39,154 bases of DNA from an uncultured Granulosicoccaceae bacterium (GTDB lineage Bacteria > Pseudomonadota > Gammaproteobacteria > Granulosicoccales > Granulosicoccaceae): the NCBI GenBank assembly GCA_937981955.1, contig CALJNA010000175.1:1-39154 (forward strand), in the 5' to 3' direction. Positions within the stretch are counted from its first letter, which is position 1, and every line of letters begins with the position of its first letter. Below the pieces are notes generated by a model. That model did not search any database. It was not told where the DNA came from and worked only from the letters and a program-made list of their open reading frames with translations. Shown one piece after another: positions 7,689 through 16,502 of the stretch. A program made the position numbers and the translations under genes.

Positions 7689-8971
7689 TGGTATTAAAAC
7701 CGTTCACCATTCTTTTGGCCTTGGTGCTGGGTGCGGTACCCATTGCCGCGTCACTTGGCTGGCTTGGTTTAATCCTTCAGTACCTCGAGAGCCCTATGCC
7801 CTTGCATCGGGCACTCGGAGACATGGTTTGGCAAACTGGTACCGACTTTTTACTGGTTGCCATTCCAATGTTTGTTTTGTTGGGTGAAATTCTTCTAAGA
7901 GCGGGAATCACTGAGCGGATGTATGACGGTATCGTCAAGTGGTTGGGTTGGTTACCCGGTGGATTAATGCATTCCAACGTTGGTTCAAGCGCCTTGTTTG
8001 CTGCTACCTCCGGGTCGTCAGTCGCTACTGCTGCAACTATAGGAACCGTCGCCGTTCCACAAATTGAGAAACGTGGTTATAACGAAAATCTGTTTCTTGG
8101 CACCATTGCAGCCGGCGGTACACTTGGTATTTTGATACCCCCATCTATCAATCTGATTTTGTACGGACTGCTTACTGATACGTCAGTACCAGAACTCTAT
8201 TTGGCTGGCTTTGTACCCGGCCTAATACTCGCGCTTTTGTTCATGGCAACTGTGGTGGTGCTCTGTAAGCTTAAACCTAAATGGGGTGGTGAGCCGATCA
8301 GTTCCAGCTGGCATGAACGCATTGCTGCTTTACCGGCGTTACTACCGCCCATTGGTATATTTGTGGTGGTTGTGGGTTCCATCTACGCAGGTGTAGCCAC
8401 ACCGACTGAAGCTGCCGCTCTGGGTGTTGTGGCGGCGATGGTATTAGCCGCATTCAATAAGAAACTAAGCGTTTCCATGTTGCGCGAAGCGATAGAGGGA
8501 ACCATGCGCACCACATCGATGATCATGCTCATCATTGTTGCGGCGGTTTTTTTAAACTTTGTGTTGTCAATTATTGGATTAACGCAGGCTTTGGCTGACT
8601 TTGTAACCGGGCTGGGGCTTTCGCCAAATCAGACGATGCTGTTGATCGTATTAATCCTATTGGTGTTGGGGTGCTTTATGGAAACACTAAGTATGCTATT
8701 AACCACCGCTCCTCTGATTACACCTATTGTCATTGCACTTGGATTTGATGGGGTTTGGTTTGGCATACTGTTAATGGTGCTTCTGGAAGCAGCCCTGATC
8801 ACGCCGCCGATTGGGATAAATCTGTACGTTGTTCAGGGAATCCGCAAAAAAGGCGCCATGGTGGATGTCATGCTCGGTGCATTGCCGTTTGTAATAACCA
8901 TGTTTCTGATGATTGCGTTGTTATTGGTATTTCCACAAATTGCGTTGTGGTTACCGTCAATTATCTATTAG
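7688..8971 (+). CDS. dctM: TRAP transporter large permease (DctM)
   Basis: 427 residues, very hydrophobic with about 12 membrane segments, the normal length for DctM. Seen: 'FTILLALVLGAVPIAASLGWLGL' at the start, 'MFVLLGEILLRAGITERMYDGIVKWLGWLPGGL', 'ATSGSSVATAATIGTVAVPQIEKRGYNE', 'LGILIPPSINLILYG' and 'ATPTEAAALGVVAAM', all hallmarks of the DctM ion-transporter-superfamily fold. The start codon overlaps the dctQ stop by one base. It is the translocating subunit of this TRAP system. Confidence 0.96.
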   Translation: MVLKPFTILLALVLGAVPIAASLGWLGLILQYLESPMPLHRALGDMVWQTGTDFLLVAIPMFVLLGEILLRAGITERMYDGIVKWLGWLPGGLMHSNVGSSALFAATSGSSVATAATIGTVAVPQIEKRGYNENLFLGTIAAGGTLGILIPPSINLILYGLLTDTSVPELYLAGFVPGLILALLFMATVVVLCKLKPKWGGEPISSSWHERIAALPALLPPIGIFVVVVGSIYAGVATPTEAAALGVVAAMVLAAFNKKLSVSMLREAIEGTMRTTSMIMLIIVAAVFLNFVLSIIGLTQALADFVTGLGLSPNQTMLLIVLILLVLGCFMETLSMLLTTAPLITPIVIALGFDGVWFGILLMVLLEAALITPPIGINLYVVQGIRKKGAMVDVMLGALPFVITMFLMIALLLVFPQIALWLPSIIY

Positions 8972-9017
8972 ATTATTTCTCGTTCCTTATTAACTTAAAA
9001 GATAACTTAAACGAGTG

Positions 9018-9037
9018 CATCGACCATTGTGTCGATG
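9018..9037 (+). promoter_or_regulatory. Hairpin just upstream of the 5-oxoprolinase gene
   Basis: Perfect 7-bp inverted repeat CATCGAC / GTCGATG with loop CATTGT. It ends 4 nt before the GGAG (9042-9045) that serves the GTG start at 9056, so it could influence translation of this gene within the operon message. Confidence 0.45.
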
Positions 9038-9055
9038 GCATTGGAGTGAACAGCT

Positions 9056-12000
9056 GTGTGGCAATTTTGGGTAGATCGTGGTGGAACATTCACCGATATA
9101 GTGGCTCTGGATCCGGCTGGGCAGCTTAGAACACACAAGTTGCTGTCGGAAAATCCAGAGCAATACGCCGATGCTGCCATTGCCGGAATGCGTTTTTTGA
9201 TGGGTCTGTCAGAGGCTCAGTCATTTCCTGAATCGAGCATTGAATGTGTAAAGATGGGCACAACTGTGGCAACAAATGCACTGCTGGAACGTAAAGGCGA
9301 CCCAACCGCATTGTTTATAACAACTGGATTTGCAGATCTGCTGCGAATCGGATATCAAAACCGTCCGAAATTGTTTGACCTTAATATTGATCTGCCCGAT
9401 TTATTGTATCGCACTGTCATCGAAGTAGATGAGCGACTAGATGCAAGCGGTGGGGTCGTTAAAGCAATGGATGACATGCTGGTCAGACAGCAACTGCGCA
9501 CGGTGTACAAGCAGGGAATAAGAAGCATAGCGATAGCATTTATGCATGGCTACCTCAATCCGCAACATGAGCAACGTGTGGCTGCGTTGGCGGCAGAAGC
9601 GGGATTCACCCAAATTTCCACCAGCAACCAGACATCAAGGTTGATCAAACTGGTTGGTCGCGGTGATACCACTGTTGTCGATGCTTATTTGTCACCCATA
9701 TTGAATCGATATATTGAGCAGGTGACTGATGCGCTCGATTTTAGTAGTGGGGCTTGTCAGCATTTATTCTTTATGCAGTCGAACGGTGGCTTAACCGATG
9801 CGAGTGTCTTTCAGGGAAAAGACTCTATTCTGTCGGGTCCTGCTGGTGGTGTTGTAGGCATGGTTAAAACTGCAGGTCAACGTCATTTCAAAGAATTGAT
9901 TGGCTTTGATATGGGTGGTACCTCAACTGATGTTTGTCACTACGCCGGCTCAATGGAACGATCCTTTGAAACTGAAGTTGCCGGTGTACGCATGCGTGCT
10001 CCGATGATGCATATACACACTGTGGCTGCTGGTGGTGGCTCCATATTGAATTTTGAAGATGGTCGTTATCAGGTTGGACCAGAGAGTGCTGGAGCTAATC
10101 CGGGACCAGCTTGTTACCGTCGTGGCGGTCCACTTACCGTCACGGATTGTAATGTCATGCTGGGTCGGATAAACCCTGCACACTTTCCAGCCGTATTTGG
10201 CGAGCATGCAGACCAGCCACTGGATATCGCGGTAGTCAATGAAAAATTTACAAAATTTGCGGCCGAAATCGAGCAAGTTACCGGTCAGGCTGAACTTACT
10301 CCAGAGCAAGTGGCGGAAGGTTTTCTGCGCGTTGCAGTTGAAAATATGGCCAGAGCTATCAAGCGCATTTCGGTCGAGCGTGGATATGATGTTACGCGAT
10401 ACACATTGAATTGCTTTGGTGGAGCCGGTGGTCAGCATGCTTGCCGTGTAGCTGATGCGCTGGGAATGAAGCGTGTATTTATTCATCCGTTTGCGGGCGT
10501 TCTATCTGCATACGGAATGGGCCTTGCCGACATTCGTGAATTGTGTGAGGAGCAGTTCGACCAACCTTTATCTGCTTTGCGTGATGCGGATGAGCTTATG
10601 GATAAGTTAGCAGTTGATGCTAAAAAAGCGGTTTTGCATCAAGGCGTAGAAAGTACTGCAATTTCGTTGGATAAAAGAGCCTATATCAAGTACGAGGGTT
10701 CGCACCAGTCGTTGAACGTGAAATATGGAGATGTCAGCGCAATGGGTGATCGATTCAACCAGGCGCATGTTGAGCGCTTCGGCTTTAGCTCACCGAATCG
10801 TACGCTGGTCTTTGAGATGCTTAGCTGTGAAGCTATTGGTGCTGTGAACACTTCGCCAAAAATTGATAAGCCTGGTATTGGCGTTAATCAAGAACAGAAA
10901 CTTATCAGCATTATTAGCGACGGTGAATCTGTATCGGTTCCGCTTATTTCGCGTGAAACGCTTGCAGAGGACTCAACTATAAATGGTCCGGCCATTATCA
11001 GTGAAAAAACCGGCACGATCGTTATCGAAGCCGGATGGAAAGGAACGGTTGATTCAATCGGCAATCTGATACTAGAGCGCTATCTGGAAAAATCACGCGA
11101 CGCTGCGCTGGGGACGTCTGTTGATCCGGTTATGCTGGAAATATTCAACAATCTGTTCATGTCTATTGCCGAGCAGATGGGTTCAACGCTTGCTAATACT
11201 GCCTATTCGGTCAATATCAAGGAGCGGCTTGATTTCTCCTGCGCGTTGTTTGATGAAAAAGGCAATTTGGTAGCAAACGCCCCTCACGTACCCGTGCATC
11301 TTGGCTCTATGAGCGAAAGCGTTAAAACCATAGCCAGGCTAAACAAAGACACCATGCGACCTGGTAACAGCTACATGTTGAATGCGCCGTTTAACGGCGG
11401 TACTCACTTACCCGATGTTACCGTCATCACACCGGTATTCGATCAATCCGGTGAAAAAATTATATTCTTTGTCGGGTCACGCGGCCATCATGCAGATATA
11501 GGCGGGAAAACACCCGGGTCAGCGCCGCCTGATTCGAAGCACATAGACGAAGAGGGTGTTGTTATTGATAATTTTCTGGTGGTGGACGAGGGTACTTTCA
11601 GAGAATCGGCGGTGCGTGAGTTGCTGGCATCTGCGCAGTACCCTTGCAGAAACATTGATGAAAATCTTTCTGACATCGAGGCTCAGATTGCGGCGAACGC
11701 CACCGGTATTCGGGAAATTCACCGGATGATCGATAATTTCACGCTCGCCGTTGTACAGGCTTACATGGGCCATGTGCAAGACAACGCAGAAGCTTCGGTT
11801 CGGCGGGTTATTGGTAAGCTTAAGAACGCCAGCAATGTTTACATGCTCGATAGCGGAGCGAAAATAGCCGTAAACATAACGGTTGATAACGAACAGCAAG
11901 AGGCCGTTATCGATTTTACGGGCACGTCTTCACAGCAGGCTGGAAATTACAACGCACCATTGTCTATTTGTCACGCTGTTGTGCTTTATGTGTTCAGAAC

Positions 12001-12655
12001 ATTAGTTGGTGCAGATATCCCGTTGAATCAAGGTTGTCTTAAACCCATTCAAATTGTGGCACCAATTGGCTCCATGATTAATCCGGTTTATCCAGCTGCG
12101 GTTATTGCTGGCAACACCGAAGTTAGTCAGGCTATCGCAGATTGTGTGTACGGGGCCCTTGGAGTCATAGCTGGGTCGCAGGGGACCATGAACAATTTTG
12201 TGTGGGGAAATTCGCAGTTTCAGAATTACGAGACTATCGCTGGGGGTACCGGCGCAGGACCAAATTTTAATGGTGCTGATGGTGTGCATTCGCACATGAC
12301 CAACACACTAATGACTGATCCGGAAGTGTTGGAAAAGCGGTTTCCGGTGCGTGTCGAAAAATTCTCTTTGCGTTCCGATTCAGCCGGTTCAGGCAAGTAT
12401 CGTGGTGGTGAAGGTATACATCGGCAGATTCGGTTTCTGGAGCCAGTTACGGTCACCACACTATCGTCTCATCGTGCAACGGAGCCACAAGGTTTCGATG
12501 GTGGTGGAAATGGTGGTGTAGGGATTAACACAGTAGTAAGGAAGAATGGTCATCAGGAAGTACTCGAAGGTAATGACCAAAGGACACTGGAAGCCGGTGA
12601 GCTTTTCGATATGAAAACACCGGGGGGTGGTGGTTGGGGCGCGCATAAAGAATAG
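9056..12655 (+). CDS. Fused 5-oxoprolinase / hydantoinase A-B ATPase (OplAH type)
   Basis: 1199 residues from GTG 9056 (GGAG 10 nt upstream; the 'MWQFWVDRGGTFTD' N-terminus is exactly the family start). Domains: HyuA-type N-terminal and actin-fold ATPase parts about 1-690 with D7-R-G-G-T-F-T-D, 'MGTTVATNALLERKG', 'SGPAGGVVG' and 'GFDMGGTSTDV'; HyuB-type part about 695-1197, starting 'DPVMLEIFNNLFMSIAEQMG' and ending 'TPGGGGWGAHKE'. Known: the fused form resembles eukaryotic 5-oxoprolinase, which opens 5-oxo-L-proline to glutamate using ATP; relatives open hydantoins or carboxylate acetone. The start resembles true 5-oxoprolinases, and the DUF1445 neighbour supports a lactam substrate. Stereospecificity cannot be read. 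Likely last or second-last gene of the operon led by the DUF1445 gene. Confidence 0.92.
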   Translation: MWQFWVDRGGTFTDIVALDPAGQLRTHKLLSENPEQYADAAIAGMRFLMGLSEAQSFPESSIECVKMGTTVATNALLERKGDPTALFITTGFADLLRIGYQNRPKLFDLNIDLPDLLYRTVIEVDERLDASGGVVKAMDDMLVRQQLRTVYKQGIRSIAIAFMHGYLNPQHEQRVAALAAEAGFTQISTSNQTSRLIKLVGRGDTTVVDAYLSPILNRYIEQVTDALDFSSGACQHLFFMQSNGGLTDASVFQGKDSILSGPAGGVVGMVKTAGQRHFKELIGFDMGGTSTDVCHYAGSMERSFETEVAGVRMRAPMMHIHTVAAGGGSILNFEDGRYQVGPESAGANPGPACYRRGGPLTVTDCNVMLGRINPAHFPAVFGEHADQPLDIAVVNEKFTKFAAEIEQVTGQAELTPEQVAEGFLRVAVENMARAIKRISVERGYDVTRYTLNCFGGAGGQHACRVADALGMKRVFIHPFAGVLSAYGMGLADIRELCEEQFDQPLSALRDADELMDKLAVDAKKAVLHQGVESTAISLDKRAYIKYEGSHQSLNVKYGDVSAMGDRFNQAHVERFGFSSPNRTLVFEMLSCEAIGAVNTSPKIDKPGIGVNQEQKLISIISDGESVSVPLISRETLAEDSTINGPAIISEKTGTIVIEAGWKGTVDSIGNLILERYLEKSRDAALGTSVDPVMLEIFNNLFMSIAEQMGSTLANTAYSVNIKERLDFSCALFDEKGNLVANAPHVPVHLGSMSESVKTIARLNKDTMRPGNSYMLNAPFNGGTHLPDVTVITPVFDQSGEKIIFFVGSRGHHADIGGKTPGSAPPDSKHIDEEGVVIDNFLVVDEGTFRESAVRELLASAQYPCRNIDENLSDIEAQIAANATGIREIHRMIDNFTLAVVQAYMGHVQDNAEASVRRVIGKLKNASNVYMLDSGAKIAVNITVDNEQQEAVIDFTGTSSQQAGNYNAPLSICHAVVLYVFRTLVGADIPLNQGCLKPIQIVAPIGSMINPVYPAAVIAGNTEVSQAIADCVYGALGVIAGSQGTMNNFVWGNSQFQNYETIAGGTGAGPNFNGADGVHSHMTNTLMTDPEVLEKRFPVRVEKFSLRSDSAGSGKYRGGEGIHRQIRFLEPVTVTTLSSHRATEPQGFDGGGNGGVGINTVVRKNGHQEVLEGNDQRTLEAGELFDMKTPGGGGWGAHKE

Positions 12656-12726
12656 ACTAAAATTCATGGCACATTGCATTGTGTTTCGGTTTACCATTTG
12701 CGTTTGCCGACTAATACCCAAACCCC

Positions 12727-14811
12727 ATGTTGCTACAAAAACCGAAGGAAGCACCATCAGCACCACGAGAAAAATTGACTTGTACAGCTCATGGTCAACA
12801 GTGGGTTGATTACTACGCCTGGCTTCGAGCTGACAACTGGCAAGAAGCGCTGGACAATGCCGATAAGCTGCCTTCCGAAATAGCAGACTATTTAAAAGCC
12901 GAAAACAGATACTACTCGCTGGCCACAGAAGCTTTAGAGCCTCTTCATGATGAGCTGATTGCAGAGATGCGAGGCAGGATGGCTGAAAACGACAACTCGG
13001 TGCCTCTACGAAACGACTCGTACTTATACTCCGAACGCTACATTGAAAACGCAGAACACGAGATTTACATTAGAACCGATTTAAACGGTGAGAACGAGGA
13101 ACTGCTGTTCGATGTTAACCAGGAAGCCGCTCAGCACGAGTACTTTGAGCTCGGTCAGCTAGAGCACAGTCCCAATCACAGCAAGCTGTTCTGGACTTGT
13201 GACACAACCGGGGCTGAGTTTTATTCTTTGCGCATACGCGATATAAAAACCGGCAGAGACTCAGACTGCGTTATCGACAGAGTTGAAGAGGCCACCTGGT
13301 CTGATAACCAAACGCTGTTCTACACCCGCCTGGATGAATTTCATCGCGCGCTGCAGGTTTATAAACACGTGCTTGGAACCGACACCGAGAACGATGTGCT
13401 GGTGTTCGAAGAACAAGACCATCGGTTTTGCTGCAGCGTTTACTGCAGTCTCTCTTATGAATATGTTTTTATTCACAGTTCAATGAACGATCAGGACGAA
13501 ATATGGTATTTGCCTGTTTCTGATCCGGGAGCTTCGCTTAGCCTTGTTCAAGCACGACAGCACGGGCTGGAATACAGCGTAGATCATCAGGGTGATCGGT
13601 TTGTTATCTGTGCTAACGCCGATGGTGCGGCTGATTTCAAGCTGATTGAAACACCGGTTGATACGCCTTCAATGCAGCACTGGAAAGACGTTTTTCCCTA
13701 TCAGCCCGGTCGCATGATAGACGACGTGGTGGTTTTTAAAGACTGGATTATCTGGTTGGAAAATGTAAACGCCTTACCGCAGATTGCGTACATGGACCGC
13801 GACGGTGCCATCAATCATATCGAATTTGAAGAAGAGGCTTATTCGCTCGATCTTATTTCAGGTATGGAATACGACAACGACACCGTTCTGTTCGAATATT
13901 CATCACCGACCACGCCAACCAGAAGTTATTTTTTCAACTTGAATACGAAAGAACGTGAGCTGGTAAAAGAGGAGGTCATTCCAAGTGGGCACCAGATTGA
14001 AGACTATATAACCCGGCGATTCACTGTGACATCGCACGATGGTGCTGAAGTACCAGTCACGTTGCTCTATCATCGAAACACACCTGTTAATGGTACCGCT
14101 GCAGCCATGCTTTATGGTTATGGATCATACGGTGCATCAAGCTATGCAGAATTCCGCTCTGACAGGTTGTCATTGGCAGATCGTGGGTTTGTATTCGCTA
14201 TCGCACATGTGCGTGGTGGTCAGGAAAAAGGGCGAGCATGGTACGAAGAAGCGAAATTTGAACACAAGCCAAATAGCTTTCATGATTTCATCGCCGTTGG
14301 TGAGGCTTTGATTGAAAAGGGTTATTGTGCAAAGGGGAAGCTTGTGTCGATGGGTGGGTCTGCTGGTGGCCTGTTGGTCGGTGCCAGTATGAATATGAAG
14401 CCGGAGTTGTTCGCTGGTGTGATTGCGCACGTGCCATTTGTCGATGTCCTTAACACCATACTGGATGACACGCTTCCACTGACTCCGAGTGAATGGACCC
14501 AATGGGGAAACCCGATCGAAAGCGAAGAGGCTTTCAATGCGATAAAGGCATATTCACCTTATGATAATGTTCAAGCATTGGATTATCCAGCGCTCTACGT
14601 GACGGCAGGTGTGTCTGATCCAAGGGTGACCTACTGGGAGCCCGCGAAATGGGTTGCTAAATTGCGTGTTAGTAAAACAAACGACAACATCGTTTTACTT
14701 AAGACCAATATGGAGTCGGGTCATTTTGGTAAGACAGGCAGATTTGCAGAGCTGGATGATCGTGCGCGCGCCTATGCTTTCGCTATTGCCGTGGTAGAGA
14801 ATCAACAGTAG
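12727..14811 (+). CDS. Prolyl oligopeptidase family S9A peptidase, oligopeptidase B-like
   Basis: 694 residues. N-terminal beta-propeller part about 70-400 ('VDYYAWLRADNWQEAL' at 27-42 is the usual protease II opening) and C-terminal alpha/beta-hydrolase part about 420-690. The catalytic triad is intact: Ser545 in GGSAGG, Asp631 in 'GVSDPRV', His666 in 'SGHFGKTGRF'. 'YGYGSYG' and 'IAHVRGGQEKGRAWYEEAK' are family blocks. No signal peptide, so cytoplasmic. Family enzymes cut short peptides, usually after Arg/Lys. It follows the 5-oxoprolinase gene by 71 bp on the same strand and may be cotranscribed, linking peptide breakdown to that operon, but this is inference. Confidence 0.93.
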   Translation: MLLQKPKEAPSAPREKLTCTAHGQQWVDYYAWLRADNWQEALDNADKLPSEIADYLKAENRYYSLATEALEPLHDELIAEMRGRMAENDNSVPLRNDSYLYSERYIENAEHEIYIRTDLNGENEELLFDVNQEAAQHEYFELGQLEHSPNHSKLFWTCDTTGAEFYSLRIRDIKTGRDSDCVIDRVEEATWSDNQTLFYTRLDEFHRALQVYKHVLGTDTENDVLVFEEQDHRFCCSVYCSLSYEYVFIHSSMNDQDEIWYLPVSDPGASLSLVQARQHGLEYSVDHQGDRFVICANADGAADFKLIETPVDTPSMQHWKDVFPYQPGRMIDDVVVFKDWIIWLENVNALPQIAYMDRDGAINHIEFEEEAYSLDLISGMEYDNDTVLFEYSSPTTPTRSYFFNLNTKERELVKEEVIPSGHQIEDYITRRFTVTSHDGAEVPVTLLYHRNTPVNGTAAAMLYGYGSYGASSYAEFRSDRLSLADRGFVFAIAHVRGGQEKGRAWYEEAKFEHKPNSFHDFIAVGEALIEKGYCAKGKLVSMGGSAGGLLVGASMNMKPELFAGVIAHVPFVDVLNTILDDTLPLTPSEWTQWGNPIESEEAFNAIKAYSPYDNVQALDYPALYVTAGVSDPRVTYWEPAKWVAKLRVSKTNDNIVLLKTNMESGHFGKTGRFAELDDRARAYAFAIAVVENQQ

Positions 14812-14815
14812 TTGA

Positions 14816-15676
14816 TCAGGTTCGCGACCAGATCAGCGGATACAAATCAGTGCCGGGCCGGTCTCCGGGTTTGAGACCGTGCTGCGTCATGATTTTACTG
14901 TGGTCGGGATCCATTCCACACTCTCTAAACTTAATTTTTACATCGTCACCAAGCCATTTGCTGGTGAACACCCTTAGATCAGTATCGTTCGGCAACTTTC
15001 CTGAGCCGCCATGTAAAATGCGACTGTTAAACGCAATGCAGTCACCCGGCTGCATATCCCAACTGATCACGCCAAAGCTATCCGGGTCTGCATCAATGTC
15101 TGGAATAGCCTTTTCAGCTATGCCAGTGAAGTCGACTTGATCTACCTCTTCTTTGCCGTCTGGATTCAAGTCGCCAAAGTTGTATTGATAGAAAACAGAA
15201 TCTTCGCGGTGCGAGCCTGGAACAAATGCCAATGCGTTTTCTCGTTTTACCGGAACCAGGGGCATCCATATTGTGCAGGTGTTATATCCTTCAACAGACC
15301 AGTAAGGCTCATCCTGGTGCCATGGTGTTGAAAATTGATTGCCCGGTGATCGGACGAATACGGCATCGAAATAAAAATTAATTTTTGCGGCATTCATCAC
15401 CGCCCCTGCAATAGCGGCAGCGGGAGATTGAAAAATAAATTCCTGATACTCACCAATGTGCTGCCAAGCCTGACTATCCCAGAACATGGTTCTTCCGGCA
15501 TCGTCCCGATCCCAGATTCTGGAACGGTCTGTTGGGTTTTTGCAGTTAGTTTCCAAGCCTTTATCCAGAATATCAATCCACTCAGCATCGAACATTCCAC
15601 TGAGCATGACAACGCCATCGCGCTCAAAAGTAGCGATCTCTTCATTTGTAATTGTGCGTAAGGTGTCTTTGTTCAT
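14816..15676 (-). CDS. Phytanoyl-CoA dioxygenase (PhyH) family Fe(II)/2-oxoglutarate oxygenase
   Basis: 286 residues from ATG 15676, chosen because AGG lies upstream and the sequence before it (a longer frame to 15784) overlaps the SDR gene and reads as non-coding. Double-stranded beta-helix oxygenase with an intact 2-His-1-Asp triad: H120 and D122 in 'WHQDEPYW', H222 in 'RILHGGSG'; R235 in 'DLRVF' is placed to bind 2-oxoglutarate. 'FVPGSHRE' is another family block. The family hydroxylates many substrates besides phytanoyl-CoA, so the product is not defined. It is the last gene of the minus-strand TPP enzyme-tctC-tctAB-SDR-PhyH series, with a 26-nt gap after the SDR gene. Confidence 0.92.
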   Translation of the reverse strand: MNKDTLRTITNEEIATFERDGVVMLSGMFDAEWIDILDKGLETNCKNPTDRSRIWDRDDAGRTMFWDSQAWQHIGEYQEFIFQSPAAAIAGAVMNAAKINFYFDAVFVRSPGNQFSTPWHQDEPYWSVEGYNTCTIWMPLVPVKRENALAFVPGSHREDSVFYQYNFGDLNPDGKEEVDQVDFTGIAEKAIPDIDADPDSFGVISWDMQPGDCIAFNSRILHGGSGKLPNDTDLRVFTSKWLGDDVKIKFRECGMDPDHSKIMTQHGLKPGDRPGTDLYPLIWSRT

Positions 15677-15702
15677 TTTTACCTGGCCATAGAGTAGTGC
15701 GA

Positions 15703-16476
15703 TTATCCAGTAACTGACGGGCCGGCTGTGAGTCCGCCATCGACAACCAGTGTATGGCCAGTAATGTAACCCGTACTGGCACACAAAAAAAGAATGGCTT
15801 CGGCGTAGTCTTGCGGTACGCCTGAACGTTTCATTGGAATGCTCGCAAGCATAGCTTCAGTGCGTTCGAATCTGCATTCCCACTCTGAGTCGACAACACC
15901 TGGCGCGATAGCATTAACCCGGACATCAGGGCCAAATGCTCTGGCGTGTTCGCGAGTCAGGCTGATTAGTGCAGCTTTGGTAGCAGAGTAGGTGGAGCTT
16001 GACCCGTTGCCAATAATGCCTGCAGTAGAGGCGGTGTTAACAATAGCACCTTTGTGTTTTTTAAGCGTCGCAATGGCGGCACGGGTACAGTGCCATGGTC
16101 CAAGCAGGTTTACTGACAGTAAGCGTTGCCAGAAATCTGAATCTTGTGTTTCAAGATCATTGGCTGGAATGGGTGATTTTGTACCTGGTGTTCCGGCATT
16201 GTTAATCAGGTAATCCAAACCGCCAAGCTCATCAATGGCGTGCGCCACCATGGTGTTGGCAGATCGCTCATTGCCCGTATCACCCGGTGCTGCCACAACA
16301 TTGAAACCCTTTGCCTGAAGTGTGTTGATTGCCTTGCCCAGTTTTTCATTACCGGGCAAATCATTCAGTGCGACTTTTGCACCGTTCGCCGCCAGCATTT
16401 CGGCTGTTGCCAGCCCGATACCTGACGCGGCACCGGTTACAAGGGCAGTTTTATTTTTGAGATCAGCATTGATCAT
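15703..16476 (-). CDS. Short-chain dehydrogenase/reductase (SDR)
   Basis: 257 residues, classical SDR. Cofactor site T14-G-A-A-S-G-I-G; Asp39 at the end of strand beta-2 ('ALNDL') suggests NAD(H) over NADP(H). 'NNAG' at 92-95; catalytic Ser150, Tyr163 and Lys167 (Y-S-A-T-K) all present; 'NAIAPG' and C-terminal 'YITGHTLVVDGG' as in FabG-like members. Soluble cytoplasmic oxidoreductase that probably oxidises a hydroxy acid or ester made or imported by the neighbouring genes. 26 nt separate it from the tctAB stop. The exact substrate is unknown. Confidence 0.94.
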   Translation of the reverse strand: MINADLKNKTALVTGAASGIGLATAEMLAANGAKVALNDLPGNEKLGKAINTLQAKGFNVVAAPGDTGNERSANTMVAHAIDELGGLDYLINNAGTPGTKSPIPANDLETQDSDFWQRLLSVNLLGPWHCTRAAIATLKKHKGAIVNTASTAGIIGNGSSSTYSATKAALISLTREHARAFGPDVRVNAIAPGVVDSEWECRFERTEAMLASIPMKRSGVPQDYAEAILFLCASTGYITGHTLVVDGGLTAGPSVTG

Positions 16477-16502
16477 TGATTATCATTGCATGGCATGTTG
16501 TT

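Noticed and set aside
9950..10486. 178-codon minus-strand frame inside the 5-oxoprolinase gene
   Set aside because: It lies fully within a strongly supported gene, has an unusual Ser/Thr/His composition and no recognisable domain: a shadow frame.
15677..15784. N-terminal extension of the PhyH frame (36 more codons)
   Set aside because: It overlaps the SDR gene's end, has odd composition, and a proper start with AGG upstream exists at 15676.
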